DNA of 29,757 bases from an uncultured Alphaproteobacteria bacterium (GTDB lineage: Bacteria > Pseudomonadota > Alphaproteobacteria > RF32 > CAG-239): positions 1 through 29,757 of the forward strand of contig CAKQKH010000016.1 in the NCBI GenBank assembly GCA_934248075.1. Direction: 5' to 3'. The notes under the pieces were generated by a model. The model saw only the letters and a program-made list of their open reading frames with translations, was not told where the DNA came from and did no database searches. The number at the start of each line of letters is the position of its first letter. Positions within the stretch are counted from its first letter, which is position 1. Position numbers and translations under genes: made by a program. Below are positions 23,286-29,511 of this stretch, one piece after another.

Positions 23286-23848
23286 CCGCTAATCTTAGCC
23301 GGTTGATTTATTTTGACCCGCTGGCGGAGCTAGCAAGCTCCGCCGGTGTTACCGGCGTATTTGGTAAAATTGATGTGCTAAAAACCGCGCTTAAGCGGGA
23401 TTTTTGCAAAGGGTTTAGATTTGATTTTATCCCGACTTTCGGGAATGAAATCAAAGAGTTAAACGATTTATGTTATTTTTTACTTGAAGTACAAAGCGGA
23501 TATAAAGCCGGAAAACATCAAGGGCAAATAACGCTATTCGTTGACGAGTTGGATATTGCTTTCCCGTCCGGCATCACCCAGCGAGATCCACAAAACGGTT
23601 TTGCTTACCTTTGCCGCCGCGGCCGTCATTATGGCATTAACCTAATCGGCATAAGTCAGCGGCCTCACCAAGTCGATATTTGCTTTCGGGGTAATTGCTC
23701 CGGGGTTTATTGGTTCAGGCACGCTGAGCCTAGCGATATTGATGTTGCCGCCAGGGCTTTGGGCAAGGAATACCGCGAAACCCTGCGGAATTTGGGCAAT
23801 TATCAATATATCTACAAATCAGGCGGCCAAACTTTAACACACCTCTAA
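23174..23848 (+). CDS. FtsK/HerA-type genome-packaging ATPase
   Basis: 224 residues. Walker A GASGCGKT at 24-31, Walker B ITLFVDE at 119-125 and a downstream GISQRPHQVD with the sensor-like Gln are in the order seen in A32-like packaging ATPases of double-jelly-roll viruses (PRD1 P9, PM2 P9). Such ATPases translocate viral DNA into a preformed membrane-containing capsid. A R-G-R motif (CRRGRHYGINLIG) lies between. The start overlaps the previous gene by 112 bp and has AAGG 7 nt upstream. A terminator follows, ending the early operon. Confidence 0.85.
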   Translation: MVKRKNQTKSGAIVRQAQRVGIFGASGCGKTTKARELTANLSRLIYFDPLAELASSAGVTGVFGKIDVLKTALKRDFCKGFRFDFIPTFGNEIKELNDLCYFLLEVQSGYKAGKHQGQITLFVDELDIAFPSGITQRDPQNGFAYLCRRGRHYGINLIGISQRPHQVDICFRGNCSGVYWFRHAEPSDIDVAARALGKEYRETLRNLGNYQYIYKSGGQTLTHL

Positions 23849-23853
23849 AAAAA

Positions 23854-23870
23854 GTTACGTACGTTACGTA
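23854..23870. promoter_or_regulatory. Tandem 8-bp repeat with palindromic core
   Basis: gttacgta occurs at 23854-23861 and again at 23863-23870, separated by one base; acgtacgt at 23857-23864 is self-complementary. It lies right after the ATPase stop and just before the terminator. It may be a protein-binding site, but this is uncertain. Confidence 0.35.
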
Positions 23871-23874
23871 GAAA

Positions 23875-23907
23875 AAAACGGCGGATTTCCGCCGTTTTGC
23901 TTTTTTG
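23875..23907 (+). terminator. Strong rho-independent terminator between early and late phage genes
   Basis: A 10-bp perfect stem (aaaacggcgg 23875-23884, ccgccgtttt 23889-23898) with a 4-nt loop is followed by gcttttttgc. It separates the early operon from the structural operon, so a late promoter should lie at about 23908-23965; no clear consensus boxes were seen. Confidence 0.9.
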
Positions 23908-23975
23908 CAAAAATAAAAAAACTTCCGTAAGGTTTACCCGTAATATTCTTCTTCCATAAACGAAAGGTAAACACA

Positions 23976-24062
23976 ATGAGATCTATGGTAAAAATGGCTT
24001 TGGCAGTTGTTGCCGGCATCGTGATTTATAATTACGCGTCAAATAAATTGTCGTCTAAATAA
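23976..24062 (+). CDS. 28-residue phage membrane peptide
   Basis: MRSMVKMALAVVAGIVIYNY followed by a polar tail ASNKLSSK. AAAGG lies 8 nt upstream of the ATG. A single transmembrane helix takes up most of it. First gene of the late operon, immediately before the capsid gene, so a component of the virion's internal membrane is likely. Confidence 0.65.
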   Translation: MRSMVKMALAVVAGIVIYNYASNKLSSK

Positions 24063-24079
24063 TTTTGGGAGTTTCAGCA

Positions 24080-25012
24080 ATGCAGACACCTATTAGAAAC
24101 TTTGAGGAATCCAAAGCCGTTACGGCTAGTTCAATGATTCCGTTTAACGTTAACTGCTATGACGTAATCCGCGACTTGATTATCGAATTTACTAACAGCG
24201 GCGCGCCGGCAACTTTGGCCGCCTGTAAAGCCGCTATCAGCCGCGTTGTTGTGCTGATTAACGGCATGAACGCGGTTGATGTAAAGTTAACCCAGCTTGT
24301 TGACTTGTTCACATTTTTGGGAACACGCGTTAATCAAACAACTTTGACTAACGTATTCTCATTGAACATCGGCCGCCTGCTGTATCAGGCCGGCATTATG
24401 CGCGATGAGTTCGCTTGGCGTTGTGGCAAATCCGGCAGTACTGATCCAAACAAAAAAATCAGCTCGCTGGTTGTTCAAGTTTATTCTAATGCAACTATTA
24501 CCGGCGTTACTGATGTTAACTTGTATTCAATCCGTAAACAGGTTGAGGCTGATTGGAATGACAGCTATGTTCAATTCAATAACAATGTCCAGTCATTTGC
24601 GGCCGTTGGACAATCGCAGGTTAACACTTTGCCGAAAAACGCCAACGATTTGTTTTTGTTGGCTATTGCCTACAATGGCGGCGGCGTAATCTCTCAGGGT
24701 GAAACCTTGGTCAACAACGTTAACGTTGCGCGCGCAATCAGTTTGTCAACCAACAACGCAATGAATAACCTTGACGGCTACGGCGTTATTGATGGTGCGT
24801 TCATTCATTCCTACACTGACGGCACAGCCAATAGCGGCCTAATGGTTCAAGACGTAACTTCTGAGTTGTCAGTGCGTACAACGTTTACAACTGCGCCAAC
24901 CTCTGGCTCTTATGATATGCCGGTTGTCAAAGTTCACAACTGCCCGGCAAGCGTTCAAAATCTGGTAAACTCTAACGGTTTATTGGCTCTTGACACTATC
25001 CGCACTGCATAG
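24080..25012 (+). CDS. Candidate double-jelly-roll major capsid protein
   Basis: 310 residues from ATG 24080, with GGGAG 8 nt upstream; a TTG at 24065 lies 15 nt earlier, upstream of this site. The chain is rich in beta-strand patterns, Asn, Thr and Ser, has no signal or membrane segment, and has no enzyme motif. Near the start, YDVIRDLIIEFTNSG leads into ISRVVVLINGMNAVDVKLTQ and VDLFTFLGTRVNQ, a layout that resembles the N-terminal jelly roll of PM2 coat protein P2. A second similar half follows from about 150. Length and place (largest gene after the packaging ATPase, first in the late operon) fit a capsid subunit. The fold assignment is by resemblance and context. Confidence 0.7.
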   Translation: MQTPIRNFEESKAVTASSMIPFNVNCYDVIRDLIIEFTNSGAPATLAACKAAISRVVVLINGMNAVDVKLTQLVDLFTFLGTRVNQTTLTNVFSLNIGRLLYQAGIMRDEFAWRCGKSGSTDPNKKISSLVVQVYSNATITGVTDVNLYSIRKQVEADWNDSYVQFNNNVQSFAAVGQSQVNTLPKNANDLFLLAIAYNGGGVISQGETLVNNVNVARAISLSTNNAMNNLDGYGVIDGAFIHSYTDGTANSGLMVQDVTSELSVRTTFTTAPTSGSYDMPVVKVHNCPASVQNLVNSNGLLALDTIRTA

Positions 25013-25023
25013 GGAGGTAAAGC

Positions 25024-25296
25024 ATGGCTTGGTATAACGATTTAATTGGCGCGGCAACTGATATAGGAAAAGGCGCGGGTGACGTTTACCAAGCCTTTAC
25101 CGGCAATAATTCAAGCGATGAGGCCGCGTATCTTAAGGGCGCTAATGATGTTCTTAAACAACAGGCCGAACAAACCCGCGATAACGGCATTATCAAAATC
25201 GGTGATGTTGAAATCTCGACCACTTCAATTTTGTGGATTGTTGGCGGTACGCTTGGACTGTTAGCCGTTGGGCTTGGTGTTAAAAAATTGATGTAA
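25024..25296 (+). CDS. Phage membrane protein, 90 residues
   Basis: A polar Ala/Gly/Asp-rich N-terminal two thirds (GAATDIGKGAGDVYQAFTGN) with a predicted helix, then one C-terminal transmembrane segment ILWIVGGTLGLLAVGLGV and a basic end KKLM. AGGGAGG lies 7 nt before the ATG. Probably an internal membrane protein of the virion that links capsid and membrane. No family recognised. Confidence 0.7.
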   Translation: MAWYNDLIGAATDIGKGAGDVYQAFTGNNSSDEAAYLKGANDVLKQQAEQTRDNGIIKIGDVEISTTSILWIVGGTLGLLAVGLGVKKLM

Positions 25297-25305
25297 GGGG
25301 GTAAA

Positions 25306-25488
25306 ATGGCTACTTTTCAAGGTGATGCTGACGTATCAAGCGCCGCGACATCAACCGCAACCGGCGGAAAAATCGGCAGCAATTTTATATCCAACACATC
25401 AGGCAAACAAGGTTTAGGGCTAGTTAAAACGCTAGCCCTTGCCGGCTTTGCCTTTATTGCGTTAAAACTGATTAAAAGGGGGTTATAA
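25306..25488 (+). CDS. Phage membrane protein, 60 residues
   Basis: Ser/Thr/Ala/Gly-rich N-terminus (SSAATSTATGGKIGSNFI) and a C-terminal helix LVKTLALAGFAFIALKLIKR. AGGGGG lies upstream of the ATG. Its last base overlaps the next start (TAATG), so the two are translated in a coupled way. Likely a virion membrane protein. Confidence 0.7.
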   Translation: MATFQGDADVSSAATSTATGGKIGSNFISNTSGKQGLGLVKTLALAGFAFIALKLIKRGL

Positions 25489-25850
25489 TGGGTTTATTTG
25501 GCGGCTCGAAATCACGTTCGAGCAGTACAACAACCAACTACACAACCACGGTATCTCAAACCCTTGGCGATTTGGCAACCGGCAACTTTCAATCAGCAGG
25601 CGACCAGACTATTTACGGTTTGGCCGGTGAAGATTTAGGTGGCTTTTTAGCGGCCGTTCAGTCAATGGCTAATGCCGCGACTACTGGCAACTCAAACTTA
25701 GCCGGAAAATCAATCGAACAAGTGGCAAAAGGCTATCAATCGGCTTACTCCGAAAGCACCGGCATAATTCAGCAGTTAAAGCCGGTGTTAATGATTGGCG
25801 TGGGATTGTTGGCTATTATTTTAGCTCCTAAAATTCTGAAAGGGATATAA
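25488..25850 (+). CDS. Phage membrane protein, 120 residues
   Basis: N-terminus is a Ser/Thr-rich polar stretch (SKSRSSSTTTNYTTTVSQT), the middle is helical and Ala-rich (LGGFLAAVQSMANAATTG), and the end is one transmembrane helix PVLMIGVGLLAIILAPKIL. The third protein in a row with a polar N-terminal part and C-terminal anchor. The stop TAA is directly followed by the next ATG. Confidence 0.7.
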   Translation: MGLFGGSKSRSSSTTTNYTTTVSQTLGDLATGNFQSAGDQTIYGLAGEDLGGFLAAVQSMANAATTGNSNLAGKSIEQVAKGYQSAYSESTGIIQQLKPVLMIGVGLLAIILAPKILKGI

Positions 25851-26477
25851 ATGGCAGATATCAACGAAGTTATCGAAAAAATAGAACGGCTGACCGATAC
25901 CTTAAACGGCGGCGTAACCGTGTTGCCAATAAACAACGGGCAACAGCAATCGTCATACCGTGAATTTGAAATCACATTAAAGGCTGGCGGCGTTTATACG
26001 CTTAACAATCCGTTTAACTATTTTCGCTGTCTATCGGCAACGAGTGCGTTTGAGGTTGCATGGTCAACTAATACCGGCCGCACTAACTTTGAAAGCGGCT
26101 TAGGTATTAAATTTAACTCCGTCATTCCGTACGCGCAAATTTTTGCGCCGAAAAATCAAGGCATTACCTTAAAAATAGGGGCGGGGATTGGTTATTTTGA
26201 CGATAGCCGCTTAACTGTTACCGGCAACGTACGCACAGAGCCAGCACAATACAACTTTTTTAACGTTCAGAAACAAACTTTTGACAGTACCGGACAAATT
26301 GAAATTGCGCCGGCTCAAAAAATAATAATCCAAAATACAGGCAACGATGTTGTTTATATTGGCGGTACGGACGGCTTACAATTACAGCCTCAAGGTTCTT
26401 TTGAATATTCATTAAGCACAGCGTTAACTGTTTACGGCACAGATACGCAAACCGTGACAATAGGGAGTTTTAACTAA
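25851..26477 (+). CDS. Candidate phage vertex or spike protein
   Basis: 208 residues. A short N-terminal coiled helix (INEVIEKIERLTDTLNG) precedes a beta-rich domain with repeated short strands, Gly and Asn turns, ending FEYSLSTALTVYGTDTQTVTIG. A segment NTGNDVVYIGGTDGLQLQPQG resembles the jelly-roll modules of minor capsid and vertex proteins. No membrane helix, unlike its upstream neighbours. It is coupled to the next gene by a one-base overlap, so the two may form a complex at the five-fold vertex. Confidence 0.5.
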   Translation: MADINEVIEKIERLTDTLNGGVTVLPINNGQQQSSYREFEITLKAGGVYTLNNPFNYFRCLSATSAFEVAWSTNTGRTNFESGLGIKFNSVIPYAQIFAPKNQGITLKIGAGIGYFDDSRLTVTGNVRTEPAQYNFFNVQKQTFDSTGQIEIAPAQKIIIQNTGNDVVYIGGTDGLQLQPQGSFEYSLSTALTVYGTDTQTVTIGSFN

Positions 26478-26803
26478 TGTTTAATAGTAGCTTAAATAAT
26501 GCCGCTACTATTTGGGGTGTTATACCTGATTATAGTGCGGGAATCAGCTTGGAAATAACAACAACAAATAAGCCGATACCATTTACAGGGGTGCTGATTG
26601 GGGAGCAAAATATTTGGGGTAACGGCGGCGAAAGATTATTTATAAATGATGTAACTGCTTTTTCTTCAAAAGTTTCACTAAATAGCGCTGCAGGTGTATC
26701 CAGTTATGTCTTTGTTAATAAAAATGATGAATACAGAGTAGTCACGCCAAGCAGATGGACGTCAATAACACTTTATCCGCTAAAAGGAGTTGTCAATGCT
26801 TAA
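26477..26803 (+). CDS. Small beta-rich phage protein, spike candidate
   Basis: 108 residues, mostly predicted beta strands (ISLEITTTNKPIPFTGVLIG, SSYVFVNKNDEYRVV, TSITLYPLKGVV) with no signal peptide or membrane helix. Start overlaps the previous stop (TAATG). It overlaps the following gene by 8 bp. A receptor-binding or vertex component is suggested by its place only. Confidence 0.55.
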   Translation: MFNSSLNNAATIWGVIPDYSAGISLEITTTNKPIPFTGVLIGEQNIWGNGGERLFINDVTAFSSKVSLNSAAGVSSYVFVNKNDEYRVVTPSRWTSITLYPLKGVVNA

Positions 26804-27101
26804 ATTCGCAAAAATAGTCGATTCGCAAACCGGACTTTGTGAGGTCGGTATTGGCACAAATACAGATTTTTATAAATCTCTTGGTATGGTTTTGCTCGAT
26901 GTTGAAAAAGCATACGATGAGAAATGGTATATTGCCGGTCGTGCGCCGCAAGCTCCAGAGCCGACATATCAGGAATTGCGCCGCGCGGCCTATCCTGATT
27001 TTGGCGAGCAATTGGATATGATATATTGGGATAGGGTTAACGGCACAAATATCTGGCAAGAAAAAATCAGCGAAATCAAGACTAAATATCCGAAAGATTA
27101 A
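26796..27101 (+). CDS. Phage protein with tail-fibre-assembly-like C-terminal segment
   Basis: 101 residues from ATG 26796 with AAAGGAG 8 nt upstream (a TTG at 26790 is less likely). The N-terminal half is LKFAKIVDSQTGLCEVGIGT. The C-terminal half holds PTYQELRRAAYPDFGEQLDM followed by YWD, a pattern found near the end of many structural or fibre-associated proteins of tailed phages. Its presence in a module without tail genes suggests a mobile domain. Function unknown. Confidence 0.6.
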   Translation: MLKFAKIVDSQTGLCEVGIGTNTDFYKSLGMVLLDVEKAYDEKWYIAGRAPQAPEPTYQELRRAAYPDFGEQLDMIYWDRVNGTNIWQEKISEIKTKYPKD

Positions 27102-27105
27102 GTAA

Positions 27106-27588
27106 ATGAGTAACCGTATCGGCATATTGTTAGTAACATTAATAGGTGGCTATTTAGTTTATAGGGGCGGCAAGGTGATCATGACAGATAAAGATGAACA
27201 AATTGACTATATGGCGCGTACTGCATGGGGTGAGGCGCGCGGCGAGGGTTCAACCGGTATGCAAGCCGTATTAAACGTCATCATGAATAGGGTTAAAGCC
27301 GGCGGCTGGTGGGGGGCAACGCCTAAGGAAGTTTGCACTAAAAAAAGCCAATTCAGCGTTTGGAACAAGTCAGACCCGAATTATGCGCCTATGTTAGCTG
27401 TGAACGATTCTGACGGTAGTTTTGCGGTTGCCAAGAATCTGGCCGGCCTAGCTTATGCCGGCGCGCTCCCGGACATCACCAACGGAGCAACTAATTATTT
27501 GGCGCTTGGTAGTCTATCTAAAGCGCCGTCATGGGTTAACAAAATGCAAGTGGTTGCTAGTATCGGCAATCATACGTTTTACGCTTAG
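27106..27588 (+). CDS. Membrane-anchored SleB-type cell-wall hydrolase
   Basis: 160 residues. A signal-anchor helix (about 5-20) is followed by a hydrolase domain of the SleB/CwlJ family: MARTAWGEARGEG with the likely catalytic Glu43, AVLNVIMNRVKAGGWWGATP, the C-x-K-x2-QFSVW segment and a C-terminal GNHTFY. The family cuts peptidoglycan glycan strands. In a membrane-containing phage it can serve either DNA entry (virion-bound) or lysis. A second in-frame ATG at 27181 would give a soluble form, though its spacing to AAGGTG is short. It sits directly before the holin-like peptides. Confidence 0.85.
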   Translation: MSNRIGILLVTLIGGYLVYRGGKVIMTDKDEQIDYMARTAWGEARGEGSTGMQAVLNVIMNRVKAGGWWGATPKEVCTKKSQFSVWNKSDPNYAPMLAVNDSDGSFAVAKNLAGLAYAGALPDITNGATNYLALGSLSKAPSWVNKMQVVASIGNHTFYA

Positions 27589-27600
27589 GAGGTAGTCAAA

Positions 27601-27786
27601 ATGCCTATTATATGGATAGTTCTATCAGGGTTGAGCGGGTTAGTTAGCGGTATTATTTACGAAAAAGAAACCGATGATAAAATTGCTCAAACAACGGACA
27701 AAACACCAAGTTTCAGCTGGTGGGATAAAACGCTCATGGTGGCGGCTGGTATTGCCGCGCTCTACATCTTCAAAAAAGCGAGGTAG
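27601..27786 (+). CDS. Phage membrane protein, 61 residues
   Basis: Two hydrophobic segments (IIWIVLSGLSGLVSGIIY and MVAAGIAALYIF) are separated by a polar, acidic linker (EKETDDKIAQTTDKTPS) and the end is basic. AGGAGG lies 8 nt upstream. Position behind the hydrolase and the two-helix layout make it either a virion membrane protein or part of the lysis set. Confidence 0.65.
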   Translation: MPIIWIVLSGLSGLVSGIIYEKETDDKIAQTTDKTPSFSWWDKTLMVAAGIAALYIFKKAR

Positions 27787-27790
27787 GACT

Positions 27791-27949
27791 ATGCCGGACT
27801 TATTCATACAGCTATTAGGCAATTCGCCTACACTTATTGCGGTTTTATTATTATACAGCAAATTCGATAAACGGTGCGCGCTTATCGAGAGAGATATTGA
27901 AACTTTACAGGATTTGGAACTATGTGGCAAAAAACGATTGAGAAATTAA
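27791..27949 (+). CDS. Holin-like phage peptide, 52 residues
   Basis: MPDLFIQLLGNSPTLIAVLL then LYSKFDKRCALIERDIETLQ and a basic end. One N-terminal hydrophobic helix followed by an amphipathic charged helix is the layout of small holins of the BhlA/spanin-helper type. AGG lies 5 nt upstream. Overlaps the next gene by 28 bp. A holin role is inference from size, topology and neighbourhood. Confidence 0.55.
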   Translation: MPDLFIQLLGNSPTLIAVLLLYSKFDKRCALIERDIETLQDLELCGKKRLRN

Positions 27950-28062
27950 AAAATAAATGCTTCTGGGCGGGTGTCGCAACCGCGATTGCCGGAGTATTGG
28001 CTGGCACGCTATCCACTCCTGAAGCTATCATTAACGTTTTACAACAACTGATAGGGGGTTAA
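27922..28062 (+). CDS. Small phage membrane peptide, 46 residues
   Basis: A basic N-terminus (MWQKTIEKLKNKC) leads into FWAGVATAIAGVLAGTL, one hydrophobic helix, then TPEAIINVLQQLIGG. It begins within the previous gene, in another frame, with GGA-rich sequence upstream. Possibly a second holin or antiholin. Ends one base before the basic-protein gene. Confidence 0.55.
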   Translation: MWQKTIEKLKNKCFWAGVATAIAGVLAGTLSTPEAIINVLQQLIGG

Positions 28063-28063
28063 A

Positions 28064-28201
28064 ATGGCAACGAGAAGACGGAAAAAACGGGCAGGGAGCG
28101 TTAAAAGGGTTTATAAGCTATCAACCGTTAAAAAAAACTCAAAACGCTCTAGGCGGCAAAAAAAAGACCTTTTAAGCCAGTGTCTTGATATTTTCAAGTA
28201 A
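28064..28201 (+). CDS. Very basic 45-residue protein, DNA-condensing candidate
   Basis: MATRRRKKRAGSVKRVYKLS plus TVKKNSKRSRRQKKDLLSQC gives about 19 Lys/Arg against two acidic residues among 45. There is no membrane helix. GGGGG lies 8 nt upstream of the ATG. Last gene of the late operon, followed by a terminator. Such protamine-like peptides neutralise packaged DNA in adenovirus and some membrane-containing phages; that role is inferred from composition and place only. Confidence 0.65.
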   Translation: MATRRRKKRAGSVKRVYKLSTVKKNSKRSRRQKKDLLSQCLDIFK

Positions 28202-28204
28202 AAC

Positions 28205-28238
28205 AAAAAAGCGGTTGAAATTATCAGCCGTTTTTTTT
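28205..28238 (+). terminator. Terminator of the late operon
   Basis: gcggttga (28211-28218) pairs with tcagccgt (28224-28231) with two wobble pairs, extended by A-T pairs, and a run of eight T follows. It begins 4 nt after the stop of the basic-protein gene. Confidence 0.85.
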
Positions 28239-28273
28239 ATAATTAGTTAAAATTTAAATGAAAGGAAACTAAA

Positions 28274-28483
28274 ATGAAAGCTACTATAACAAAAGCTCGT
28301 TCGCTTGTCAAACAGTACTTAGTGTCTCCAAAAACAACATGGGAAGACTTTCAACACTCCCTCGATACAGCCATAAACAATGCCGCAGCCGCGCGCCCCG
28401 TCCGTTGGTATCGAACTCCAAGCATTGAGGCTGAAGATACATTTAAACGCATTTGCGCCCGTGCTGGTGTCAATTTGGAATAA
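28274..28483 (+). CDS. Small phage protein of unknown function, separate transcript
   Basis: 69 residues, basic N-terminal helix (MKATITKARSLVKQYLVS) and a C-terminal helix (EDTFKRICARAGVNL). GAAAGGAA lies upstream of the ATG. Enclosed by terminators at 28205-28238 and 28518-28550, so it needs its own promoter near 28240-28260, where AT-rich ttataattagtt is seen. It could act in the lysogenic state or as a small regulator. No family recognised. Confidence 0.6.
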   Translation: MKATITKARSLVKQYLVSPKTTWEDFQHSLDTAINNAAAARPVRWYRTPSIEAEDTFKRICARAGVNLE

Positions 28484-28517
28484 AAAAACTTGACAAGATT
28501 AAGTCATTGAAAAACAA

Positions 28518-28550
28518 CAAAAAGCCTCTTCTTCCGGAAAAGGCTTTTTG
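28518..28550. terminator. Bidirectional terminator
   Basis: caaaaagcct (28518-28527) and aggctttttg (28541-28550) form a perfect 10-bp stem with T-rich flanks on both strands, able to end the rightward 69-residue gene and the leftward bor-like gene. Confidence 0.88.
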
Positions 28551-28577
28551 TATGCCGGCAGTGGAAGTTATCAACAG

Positions 28578-28871
28578 TTATTTTGCCGCCCGTTCGCAAT
28601 AAATTTCAGTAGTCGAGGGGGTGTATATACCGAATGTGACGATAGCAATAACACCGTCTAAAAAACTATAATATGTCTTTACTGTATAGCCGCGCGCCTC
28701 GCAACTGTCTTTTGGCCCAATAATATTTTCTTGCCCGATACCGCCTATGAAAAATTTGTTACTTATGATCTCACTAGGGCGGACAGGTGGCATTTTTTCG
28801 CTGTTACGAATAGTTACAGTTGAGCATGAGCAAAGGCAAAAAATCGCCGCGATTAACAATATTTTTTTCAT
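28578..28871 (-). CDS. Bor-family lipoprotein
   Basis: 97 residues. Lipoprotein signal peptide (MKKILLIAAIFCLCSCS) with the lipobox cysteine at about 14-16. The mature part matches phage lambda Bor (PF06291): ISNKFFIGGIGQ, a cysteine about 18 residues on, VKTYYSFLDGVIAIVTFGIYTP and a final EIYC. Bor is expressed from the lambda prophage, sits in the outer membrane and helps serum survival. Here it is the sole obvious lysogenic-conversion gene. AGGAGG lies about 5 nt upstream. The gene is leftward while the structural genes are rightward. Confidence 0.85.
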   Translation of the reverse strand: MKKILLIAAIFCLCSCSTVTIRNSEKMPPVRPSEIISNKFFIGGIGQENIIGPKDSCEARGYTVKTYYSFLDGVIAIVTFGIYTPSTTEIYCERAAK

Positions 28872-28895
28872 TAGTTCCTCCTATGTTAGGTAATA

Positions 28896-28910
28896 TATAT
28901 GTTACATATA
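28896..28910. promoter_or_regulatory. Candidate operator between the regulator and bor-like gene
   Basis: tatatgttacatata has 7-bp inverted arms around one base. It lies in the 47-bp gap before the bor-like gene (28872-28918) and could bind the HTH regulator encoded just upstream. Promoter boxes are not certain. Confidence 0.4.
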
Positions 28911-28918
28911 CACAACAA

Positions 28919-29332
28919 TTAATCAAGTTGTTTTTGCAGTTGATTAATTGTTGATGTTGATATTTCTAGAATGTTCGCCGTTTTTCTTAGCGAAAATCCT
29001 GCTTTTCTGAGCTTTTTTATAGCAAATATTAGAGCATAGCTTTGTATAACCTTTCTCTCACCGTTAAAAGCCGCCAAAACTTTACGAATTTCTGAAAAAT
29101 CCATTAATTCTTCTTCACATAGTAGTTGAACAGCTTGTAAATAGGTTAGGCCGTTGGTTACATAATTAACAATTTTTCTAAACCATTGTTTACGGTTATC
29201 CACAATGAAATGCCGCCTTTGAAGTTGCGTTTCTTCAAGCTCGTTAATTTTTTTCTCAAGCTCTTGCTGGCTGGCATTTAACGTTCGTTGCATATGATAA
29301 CATACCAATAAAACATCATTTTTCGTTGTCAT
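28919..29332 (-). CDS. Phage HTH regulator
   Basis: 137 residues. An N-terminal coiled-coil stretch (ASQQELEKKINELEETQLQR) leads to a central helical region (NGLTYLQAVQLLCEEELMDF) and a C-terminal helix-turn-helix of the resolvase/Sigma-70-like type (KAGFSLRKTANILEISTSTI and NQLQKQ). AGG lies 8 nt upstream. Leftward, upstream of bor, with inverted repeats in its own upstream region. A repressor of lytic genes is the best guess; no cleavage domain like that of CI/LexA is seen. Confidence 0.6.
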   Translation of the reverse strand: MTTKNDVLLVCYHMQRTLNASQQELEKKINELEETQLQRRHFIVDNRKQWFRKIVNYVTNGLTYLQAVQLLCEEELMDFSEIRKVLAAFNGERKVIQSYALIFAIKKLRKAGFSLRKTANILEISTSTINQLQKQLD

Positions 29333-29343
29333 TTTTATAACCT

Positions 29344-29379
29344 CGCAAAAATATTTAATTGAATATTAATCTTTTTGCG
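29344..29379. promoter_or_regulatory. Nested inverted repeat upstream of the regulator gene
   Basis: cgcaaaaa (29344-29351) pairs with tttttgcg (29372-29379), and inner aatatt (29350-29355) with aatatt (29362-29367). It lies 12 bp upstream of the regulator start, where an autoregulatory operator would be expected. Followed by an AT-rich alternating tract (tatatatat, 29380-29388). Confidence 0.45.
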
Positions 29380-29459
29380 TATATATATCTAAAATATACC
29401 GCTTTACAGGGTTTTATGAAAAATATATGGCGTTTTGATTATTCCTGAACAAGCATAAT

Positions 29460-29492
29460 CTTAAAAATGATTGATTTTATTGCATTTTTAAG
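29460..29492. repeat. Inverted repeat 19 bp inside the right att site
   Basis: cttaaaaatg (29460-29469) and catttttaag (29483-29492) are perfect 10-bp arms around 13 nt. It lies between the regulator gene and the dif-like site. It may be an accessory site for recombination or a terminator-like hairpin; the role is open. The rest of 29380-29510 shows no gene. Confidence 0.5.
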
Positions 29493-29511
29493 AGAATAGG
29501 ATAACACAAAT

